The position numbers and the translations under genes were made by a program. Below, in pieces: positions 58,219-64,000 of a stretch of DNA of 64,000 nt. The notes under the pieces were generated by a model. The model ran no database searches and was not told where the DNA came from. It was given only the letters and a program-made list of their open reading frames with translations. The stretch spans positions 1 through 64,000 of the forward strand of contig JBBEBQ010000019.1 in NCBI GenBank assembly GCA_040882285.1. Direction: 5' to 3'. The DNA comes from Gemmatimonadaceae bacterium (GTDB taxonomy: Bacteria; Gemmatimonadota; Gemmatimonadetes; Gemmatimonadales; Gemmatimonadaceae). Numbering within the stretch: position 1 is the stretch's first letter; every line of letters begins with the position of its first letter.

Positions 58219-59397
58219 ATGACCGCGAGCGAGGCCGGGCGCAAGCCGCTGATCCTCGTCGCCGACGACGTGCAGGCGAACGTCGAGCTGCTGGTGGACC
58301 AGCTCAACACCCTCGACTACCGGATCATCTCCGCGAACGACGGGCCGTCCGCCGTCGCGCTGTGCTTCGACGAGCGTCCCGACCTGTGCATCCTCGACGT
58401 GTCGATGCCCGCGGGCGACCTGGGCGTGGACGACCGCTCGGCGGGCTTCGAGGTTTGCCGCCGGATCAAGCGCGATCCGCGCACCGCGCGCATCCCCGTC
58501 ATCTTCGTCACGGCGCTCAACGACACGAGTGACCGGGTGAAGGCGATCGAGGCCGGCGGCGACGACTTCCTGACGAAGCCGCACAACCGGCTCGTGCTCG
58601 GCGCGCGTGTGCGGAGCCTGCTCAAGCTCAAGGCGGTCACCGACGAGCTGGAGGACAGCTACCGCAAGCTGCGCGAGCTGGAGAAGGTGCGCGAGGACCT
58701 GATGAAAATGATCGTGCACGATCTCAAGACGCCGCTGACGTCGGTGCTCGCGAGCCTGGAGATGGTGACCGACGGCGACTTCGGCATCCTGACCACGGTG
58801 CAGAAGCGCGTGCTCGCCGACGCCGAGTACAAGGCCGAGGAGCTGCTGTCGCTGATCAACGACCTGCTCGAAGTGGCGCGGATCGAGGACGCCAACCTCC
58901 CGCTCAACATCGAGCCGCTGGCGCCCGGCGCGTTCGTCGCCGATCTCGTCGCGGAGTGGGAGGTCCGGCTCGCGCAGGAAGCCGCGATCGTCGCGGTGGA
59001 CGTGGCCGACGACGCACCGGTGTTCGAGGGCGACAGGACGATTCTGAAGCGCCTGTTCTCGAACCTCATGCAGAACGCGCTGGTCCATTCCGGCGGGGTG
59101 GGGGTCGCGATCGAGCTGCGCGCGCGCGCGGAGGGTGACGGCATCCTCTTCGCGGTGAGCGACAACGGGCCGGGTATTCCGGAGGAGTACCACGAGGTCA
59201 TCTTTCAGAAGTTCCGGCAGGTCAAGACGCCGCGGATGCCGAACGTCCGGAGCTCGGGGCTCGGGCTGGCGTTCTGCAAGCTCGCCGCGGAAGCACACGG
59301 CGGCCGGATGTGGGTAAAGAGCAAGGAAGGCGCGGGAAGCACGTTCTTCGTGCTGCTCCCGACGAGGGCGACCACACCAGCGGAACGCGACGGATGA
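58219..59397 (+). CDS. response regulator-histidine kinase hybrid
   Basis: A 392-residue protein with an N-terminal receiver domain (ILVADDVQANVELLVDQL; phosphate-accepting Asp in DLCILDVSMPAG; Lys in FLTKPHNRLV), a coiled-coil linker and a C-terminal kinase with the H-box MIVHDLKTPLTSVLASLEM, then NLMQNALVHSGG, VSDNGPGIPEEYHEV and SGLGLAFCKLAAEAHGG. Receiver-first kinases of this form are controlled by phosphorelay from another kinase. No DNA-binding output. It follows the barrel gene by four bases and overlaps miaB (ATGA). Confidence 0.9.
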   Translation: MTASEAGRKPLILVADDVQANVELLVDQLNTLDYRIISANDGPSAVALCFDERPDLCILDVSMPAGDLGVDDRSAGFEVCRRIKRDPRTARIPVIFVTALNDTSDRVKAIEAGGDDFLTKPHNRLVLGARVRSLLKLKAVTDELEDSYRKLRELEKVREDLMKMIVHDLKTPLTSVLASLEMVTDGDFGILTTVQKRVLADAEYKAEELLSLINDLLEVARIEDANLPLNIEPLAPGAFVADLVAEWEVRLAQEAAIVAVDVADDAPVFEGDRTILKRLFSNLMQNALVHSGGVGVAIELRARAEGDGILFAVSDNGPGIPEEYHEVIFQKFRQVKTPRMPNVRSSGLGLAFCKLAAEAHGGRMWVKSKEGAGSTFFVLLPTRATTPAERDG

Positions 59398-60722
59398 GCG
59401 GTACGGTTTACGTCGAGACTTACGGCTGCCAGATGAACGTCAGCGACTCCGAGTTGATCCTCGGGAAGCTGGCGGACGTCGGCTACTCGCAGGTCGAGTC
59501 GCCGGACGGCGCCGACGTGATCCTGGTCAACACGTGCGCGATCCGCGACCACGCCGAGCAGCGCGTGCTGGGAAGGCTCGGCGAGCTGAAGCGGCACATG
59601 AAGGAAGGCGCGGTGGTCGGCGTCGCGGGTTGCATGGCGCAGCGGCTGGGGCCGCGGCTGTTCGACCGGGCCAAGCACGTCAGTCTCGTCATCGGCCCGG
59701 ACGGCTACCGCGCGCTCCCGGATCTGATCGAGCGGGCGCGCGACGGCGAGCGCGCGACCGCGGTCGAGTTCGACCTCGAGGAGCACTACCAGGGGTTCAG
59801 CGCGCGCCGGTTCGAGGGAGTGAAGGCGTGGATCCCGGTGCAGCGGGGCTGCGATTATCGGTGCACGTACTGCATCGTGCCGACGACGCGCGGGCCCGAG
59901 CGGAGCAGGCCCTTGCTGGACGCGGTGCGCGAGGCGGAGCAGGTGGCGGAGCAGGGAATCACCGAAGTGGTGCTGCTCGGGCAGACGGTGAACTCGTACA
60001 ACGACGGCTCGCACGACTTCGCCGACCTGCTGCGCGCCGTGGCGCGCGTGGACGGGATCCGGCGCGTGCGGTTCACCAGCCCGCACCCGAACGACTTCAG
60101 CGAGCGGGTGATCGCGGCGATCGCGGAGACGCCGGAGGTGTGCGAGCACGTGCACCTGCCGATGCAGTCGGGGTCGTCGAGGGTGCTCAAGCGGATGCTG
60201 CGGAGGTACACGCGCGAGCAGTACTTCGATTGCGCCGAGCGCCTGCGCGCCGCCGTCCCGGGATTGGGGCTCACGACGGACATCATCGTCGGATTCCCGG
60301 GAGAGACCGAGGAAGATTTCGCGGAGACGTTGAGCGCGGTGCGCGAGATAGGCTTCAACGACGCGTACACGTTCAAGTTCTCCGCGCGGGAAGGAACGGC
60401 GGCGACGCGGTTCCCGTCGGCGGACGACGTTCCGGACGAGGTGGCGAGCGAGCGGCTGGAGCGGCTGATCGCGACGATGCGAGCCGGCGCGCGCCGGGCG
60501 AACATGGCGGCGCTCGGGGAGAGGCACGAGGTGCTGGTGGAGAAGGAAGCGAGGCGGGGAGGGTTGCTGCAGGCGCGAACCCGGGATTTCAAGACAGTCA
60601 TCATTCCGGGAGAGCCGTCGCTGATCGGCAGCTATTTGACCGTTGAGCTTACAGGGACGACGGGCTCGACATTTACAGGAACAGTGGCGTCGGAGCGGGG
60701 CGAGCTACCTCTCGCGGGATAG
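59394..60722 (+). CDS. miaB: tRNA-2-methylthio-N6-dimethylallyladenosine synthase MiaB
   Basis: A 442-residue radical-SAM methylthiotransferase. The N-terminal UPF0004 domain has three iron-sulfur cysteines (TYGCQMN, NTCAIRDHAEQ, GCMAQR), the radical-SAM cluster is GCDYRCTYCIVPTTRGPER, and the TRAM tail (ETLVEK-like, GEPSLIGSYLTVELTG) binds tRNA. It adds the methylthio group to i6A37 in tRNAs reading UNN codons. ATG 59394 overlaps the upstream kinase stop. The comEC start follows after 109 bases. Confidence 0.96.
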   Translation: MSGTVYVETYGCQMNVSDSELILGKLADVGYSQVESPDGADVILVNTCAIRDHAEQRVLGRLGELKRHMKEGAVVGVAGCMAQRLGPRLFDRAKHVSLVIGPDGYRALPDLIERARDGERATAVEFDLEEHYQGFSARRFEGVKAWIPVQRGCDYRCTYCIVPTTRGPERSRPLLDAVREAEQVAEQGITEVVLLGQTVNSYNDGSHDFADLLRAVARVDGIRRVRFTSPHPNDFSERVIAAIAETPEVCEHVHLPMQSGSSRVLKRMLRRYTREQYFDCAERLRAAVPGLGLTTDIIVGFPGETEEDFAETLSAVREIGFNDAYTFKFSAREGTAATRFPSADDVPDEVASERLERLIATMRAGARRANMAALGERHEVLVEKEARRGGLLQARTRDFKTVIIPGEPSLIGSYLTVELTGTTGSTFTGTVASERGELPLAG

Positions 60723-60831
60723 AAAGCCCTGGGATTCCCCCAGCCTTCGCCAGGAGCCGCGCCGCGCGACTTTGGTTGTGATTGCAAGACGCCGCTGTCG
60801 TTAAGAGCCGCCCGATCGATGAGCATGCTTG

Positions 60832-62847
60832 ATGCCGTTGATCGCCGCCGCCTGCGTCGCCTACGCCGCGGGGCTGCTGGCCGGCTTCGCGACGGATCGC
60901 AGAATCACTGTAATCGTCGCGGGTCTGGCGGCTGCCGCGGTGCTGTACGGGCTGCTGCGACGCAGCGGTTACGTGTTTGCCGTTGCCGCGCTGCTCGCCA
61001 GCGGGATCGCCGTCGCGCTGACCGAGCCACCCAAGCCGATTCATCGGTTCACACGCGCGGTCGCAAGTCCTGACGCGGCTCCCGCGCTCGAGCGCGTCCG
61101 CGCGGGCGCCGCGAAGCGGATCGAGCGAATGTTCGGCAGCGACGCGCCGATGGCGAAGGCGCTGCTGATCGCCGAGCAGCAGGACCTTGGCCCCGAGGTC
61201 CGCCAGCGGTACGCCGACGCCGGGCTGGTGCACATGCTGTCCATCTCCGGGCTGCACGTCGCGATTGTCGCCGGCGCGGTCGAGCTGCTGCTCTCGGCGA
61301 TGGCGCTCGGCCGCGCGCGCGCGGCGATCCTCTCGCTCGTCATCGTCTGGCTGTACGTTGCGGTGATCGGCGCGCCCGCGCCCGCGCTGCGCTCGGCGGT
61401 GATGCTCACCGTCATGGCGTCGAGCAGGATCGCGCAGCGGCCGACGTCGCCCTGGGCGTCGCTCGCGCTCGGCGCGGCGGTTCCGCTGTACGAGCCGCGC
61501 AACGTGCTCGGGCTCGGGTATCAGCTGAGCGTCGTCGGAATGGCGGGACTCACCGCGAGCGGGAGCATCACGCGGCGGTGGATCGCGCCGAAGGTCGAGG
61601 GTTGGCGGCTCGCCGTGTCGAATCAGCTATTGCCGTCCATCATCGCCACGATCGTCACCGCTCCGCTGATCGCATGGTACTTCGGGCGGCTGAGCCTGAT
61701 CGGGCCCGTGTCGAACGTGCTCGCGTCGCCGGTGATCACGATACTCCAGCCAATGCTGTTCCTGGCGATGCTGTTCCCGATTGACGGCGCGGCGCAGTTC
61801 GTCGCGGACGGCTGCCTGCCGCTGCTGCACGTTTTCGACGGGATCGCGGCACGCACGGCTGCCCTGCCGTACGCATCGATCCAGGTGACCCCGTCGCTGC
61901 TCACGACGCTGTTGTGCTGCGTGGCGATCGCCGCGCTGGTAGCCGCCGCGTCCGCGCGGTTCACCGCGCGGCCCGCGCTGCTCGCCGCGCTCGCGCTCGG
62001 CGGCGCGCTCTGGTATCCGCTCATGCCGCCGCCCGCGCGGCGCGAGATCGAGCTGCACATGCTGGACGTAGGCCAGGGCGACGCGCTCGCGCTCCGCACG
62101 ACACGCGGCAACTGGATCCTGTTCGACGCGGGTCGCGCGTGGCGCACCGGCGACGCCGGGCGGGCGGTGATCATCCCGTACCTGGCGCGGCGCGGGGGAA
62201 AGCTCGCCGCGTTCGTGCTGTCGCACCCGCACAACGATCACGTCGGCGGCGCTTCCACGATCCTGCGGGCGCTGAAGCCGCGAACCTTCCACGACCCGGG
62301 TTTCGTCGCGCCGACGGGCTCGTACGCCGCCGCCCTGGCGAGCGCCGTGACGGCGGGGACGCGCTGGAGCCGGGTACGGCCGGGCGATTCCCTGGTGGTG
62401 GACGGGGTCGTGGTCAACTTCCTGGCGCCGGACTCGGCGTGGGCCAGTGCGCTGACAGACCCGAACGAGGCGAGCACGATCGCGCGCGTCCGGTTCGGCG
62501 CGGTTCGATTCCTGCTTGTGGGAGACGCGGAGAAGGAGCTGGAGCAATGGCTGGTCGCCAATGACAGCCTCGACCTTCGCGCGGACGTTCTCAAAGTGGC
62601 ACATCACGGCAGCTCGACGAGCACCACGGAAAGATTTCTCTCCGCTACGAAACCGCGGGTCGCATTGATCTCGGTGGGGAAGGACAACAGCTACCGCCAT
62701 CCCAGCCCGGCCGTGGTGGAGAGGCTCGAGCGCTCGGGGGCCGCCGTGTACCGCACCGATCAGCTCGGCACGGTCGTGGTGTCCACCGACGGCAGGCGGG
62801 TGCGGGTTCGCGCTCGCGAAGGTGAGTGGGAGCTGCGGCCCCGATGA
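60832..62847 (+). CDS. comEC: ComEC/Rec2 DNA-uptake channel with metallo-beta-lactamase domain
   Basis: A 671-residue membrane protein. The hydrophobic N-terminal region and competence domain (LVHMLSISGLHVAIVAGA, the Competence signature, plus about eight membrane helices to residue 400) are followed by a C-terminal beta-lactamase-fold nuclease-like domain with MLDVGQGDALALRT, LSHPHNDHVGGAS (HxHxDH), LLVGDAEKELE and LKVAHHGSSTSTT. It carries DNA through the inner membrane in natural transformation. A TTG three bases before the ATG is an alternative start. The stop overlaps the next gene (ATGA). Confidence 0.93.
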   Translation: MPLIAAACVAYAAGLLAGFATDRRITVIVAGLAAAAVLYGLLRRSGYVFAVAALLASGIAVALTEPPKPIHRFTRAVASPDAAPALERVRAGAAKRIERMFGSDAPMAKALLIAEQQDLGPEVRQRYADAGLVHMLSISGLHVAIVAGAVELLLSAMALGRARAAILSLVIVWLYVAVIGAPAPALRSAVMLTVMASSRIAQRPTSPWASLALGAAVPLYEPRNVLGLGYQLSVVGMAGLTASGSITRRWIAPKVEGWRLAVSNQLLPSIIATIVTAPLIAWYFGRLSLIGPVSNVLASPVITILQPMLFLAMLFPIDGAAQFVADGCLPLLHVFDGIAARTAALPYASIQVTPSLLTTLLCCVAIAALVAAASARFTARPALLAALALGGALWYPLMPPPARREIELHMLDVGQGDALALRTTRGNWILFDAGRAWRTGDAGRAVIIPYLARRGGKLAAFVLSHPHNDHVGGASTILRALKPRTFHDPGFVAPTGSYAAALASAVTAGTRWSRVRPGDSLVVDGVVVNFLAPDSAWASALTDPNEASTIARVRFGAVRFLLVGDAEKELEQWLVANDSLDLRADVLKVAHHGSSTSTTERFLSATKPRVALISVGKDNSYRHPSPAVVERLERSGAAVYRTDQLGTVVVSTDGRRVRVRAREGEWELRPR

Positions 62848-63224
62848 TGCGGGCCCTGCTCGGAACACCGATCTCGTTGCGGCAGGACATGCTCATCCGG
62901 TATCCGGAGCTGCGTGCCGCGCGCTTCCGGGCGGGGGGACTGCCAGTACGGGTAGGCGGGTGGCTGCTTGGCCGCAGCCGGGTGGACGCCGTGACGCTGG
63001 GACGCACCATCTTCGTCGCGCGCGAGATCGAGCCGTCGGCGGAATTGCTCTTGCACGAGCTTCGGCACGTCGAGCAATTTTGCGAGAGCAGGGCATTCCC
63101 ATTTCGCTACATTTGGGAAACGCTGCGACGCGGTTATTCCGAGAATCTTTTCGAGCGGGACGCCCGGGAGTTTGCCACCAGGAGGGTGCGCGGTTCCGAG
63201 GCCCCCTTTACGAAGGACGTCTAA
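62844..63224 (+). CDS. small HExxH-motif protein (DUF4157-like)
   Basis: A 126-residue protein with LLLHELRHVEQFCES near residues 68-82, an HExxH zinc motif in the DUF4157/'eCIS core' style. The rest is basic and lacks a signal peptide. A similar motif marks inactive or dedicated peptidases embedded in many bacterial operons. ATG 62844 (with ATG 62847 next) overlaps the comEC stop; GTG 62826 would add six residues. It is one base before the fbp start, so the three are one transcript. Function unknown. Confidence 0.7.
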   Translation: MMRALLGTPISLRQDMLIRYPELRAARFRAGGLPVRVGGWLLGRSRVDAVTLGRTIFVAREIEPSAELLLHELRHVEQFCESRAFPFRYIWETLRRGYSENLFERDAREFATRRVRGSEAPFTKDV

Positions 63225-64000
63225 GTGGTAAAGCACAGCGCAACCTCGGTCGTCACGATCGACCGGTACATCATCGAGGAAGAGCGGCTCCATCCCCAGG
63301 CGACGGGCGAGCTGTCCGGCATCCTGTACGACCTCGCGCTCGCCGCGAAGATGATCGCCAACAAGGTTCGCAACGCCGGACTCGCCGACGTTCTCGGCGC
63401 CACCGAGAACAGCAACGTCCAGGGGGAGATCCAGCAGAAGCTGGACGTGCTCGCCAACGACATCATCATCAAGGCGATGGACCACGGCGGGCGTCTGTGC
63501 GCGATGGCGTCGGAGGAGATGCCCGGTCTCATCCCGATTCCGGAGCAATTCCGCTGCGGTAAGTACGTGCTGCTGTTCGATCCACTCGACGGCTCTTCCA
63601 ACATCGACGTCAACGTACCGGTGGGCACCATATTCTCGGTGCTGCTGAAGGTCACTCCCGGGAACAAGGGCGAGATGGGAGACCTGTTGCAGCCCGGTCG
63701 CCAGCAGGTGGCCGCGGGGTACGTGATCTACGGCTCGAGCACGATGATGGTGTATACCACGGGGCAGGGCGTGCACGGATTCACGCTCGACCCGGCGATC
63801 GGCGAGTTTCTGCTGTCGCACCCGCACATTCGCACGCCCGATCCGGGCAGGTACCTCTCGGTGAACGATTCGTACGAGCCCCTCTGGAACGACACCGTCA
63901 GGGAGCTCATGCGGCGATATCGCAAGGGCGACGGCAAGAAGCGGAACGGCACGAGCTCGCGCTACGTCGGCTCGCTCGTCGCCGATTTCCACCGCAACCT
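63225..64000 (+). CDS. fbp: fructose-1,6-bisphosphatase class I (3' end outside window)
   Basis: The open frame from GTG 63225 runs off the right edge after 258 codons, without a stop. It encodes the start of class I FBPase: ENSNVQGEIQQKLDVLAND, ALCAMASEEMPGLIPI-like (here LCAMASEEMPG), LLFDPLDGSSNIDVNVPVG (the metal-binding DPLDGSS) and VIYGSSTMMVYTTGQGVHGF. It removes the 1-phosphate of fructose-1,6-bisphosphate in gluconeogenesis. It starts directly after the stop of the HExxH protein gene (TAA-GTG). Confidence 0.95.
   Translation, partial: MVKHSATSVVTIDRYIIEEERLHPQATGELSGILYDLALAAKMIANKVRNAGLADVLGATENSNVQGEIQQKLDVLANDIIIKAMDHGGRLCAMASEEMPGLIPIPEQFRCGKYVLLFDPLDGSSNIDVNVPVGTIFSVLLKVTPGNKGEMGDLLQPGRQQVAAGYVIYGSSTMMVYTTGQGVHGFTLDPAIGEFLLSHPHIRTPDPGRYLSVNDSYEPLWNDTVRELMRRYRKGDGKKRNGTSSRYVGSLVADFHRN

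Overview
The window reads as a chromosome segment from a GC-rich, outer-membrane-bearing bacterium. Lipoproteins, a TolC/RND copper pump, outer-membrane barrel proteins, a Sec/lipoprotein-type (clade II) nitrous oxide reductase and dense overlapping TGATG/ATGA gene junctions all fit Gemmatimonadota. That assignment is inference from gene content and style; there is no rRNA gene here to prove it. No tRNA, rRNA, CRISPR array or integrase gene was found.

Layout. (1) 1-10.7 kb is an accessory region. The left edge carries small unknown ORFs separated by integron-type attC recombination sites (one very good at 436-574, one degenerate at 1208-1318, one more at 7758-7868). A type III-like restriction-modification pair (2.05-6.78 kb, minus strand) follows. 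After that comes a belt of toxin-antitoxin genes in all stages of decay: an intact antitoxin/ParE-RelE pair, a PIN-toxin stub, an orphan XRE antitoxin, a ParE/HigB junction remnant and an intact HigA. The right edge is a deletion scar: a short ORF that joins the start of an FAD monooxygenase to half of a RidA protein. (2) 10.7-12.8 kb: thiolase and amidohydrolase, probably survivors of an aromatic-CoA (2-aminobenzoyl-CoA type) degradation cluster. (3) 12.8-25.6 kb: a stress/low-oxygen block with a small heme-copper-oxidase-like membrane protein, a ScdA/Ric N-domain protein, nitronate monooxygenase, two CBS proteins, two tandem universal stress proteins, a P2A-type ATPase, an FMN split-barrel protein, a P1B-type metal ATPase and a PLP-dependent decarboxylase. 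The mix resembles the mycobacterial DosR regulon. (4) 25.8-32.0 kb: a complete nitrous oxide reduction cluster (cupredoxin, nosZ, membrane protein, nosD, nosF, nosY). (5) 32.2-36.2 kb: sensors and regulators, including a NarX-like kinase whose phospho-acceptor histidine position is glutamine and whose start region is three copies of a 21-bp repeat carrying a start codon each. (6) 36.5-38.8 kb: ftsZ and an M23 peptidase. (7) 39.1-45.5 kb: a CusCBA-type copper efflux set with a small Cys/Met/His-rich secreted protein. (8) 45.7-64 kb: housekeeping genes: ftsY, recG, asnS, mazG, alr, deoB, cdd, miaB, comEC, the start of fbp, plus envelope proteins and two-component proteins.

Three intergenic palindromic elements (about 38.85-39.00, 45.52-45.67 and 52.93-53.09 kb) are built from degenerate 7-bp repeats. 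Two of them are clearly related in sequence, with up to 33-bp perfect inverted arms. They are the clearest non-coding structures in the window and may be an undescribed repeat family.

How the genes work together: the nos cluster disposes of N2O, the neighbouring Ric-like/heme-copper-like/nitronate genes suit nitrosative stress, the Cus pump and metal ATPases handle the copper that NosZ and cupredoxins need but that is toxic in excess, and the USP/CBS/ATPase block suits survival when respiration stalls. The left accessory belt is a separate, mobile-DNA-driven region that appears to have replaced or deleted part of a catabolic operon.
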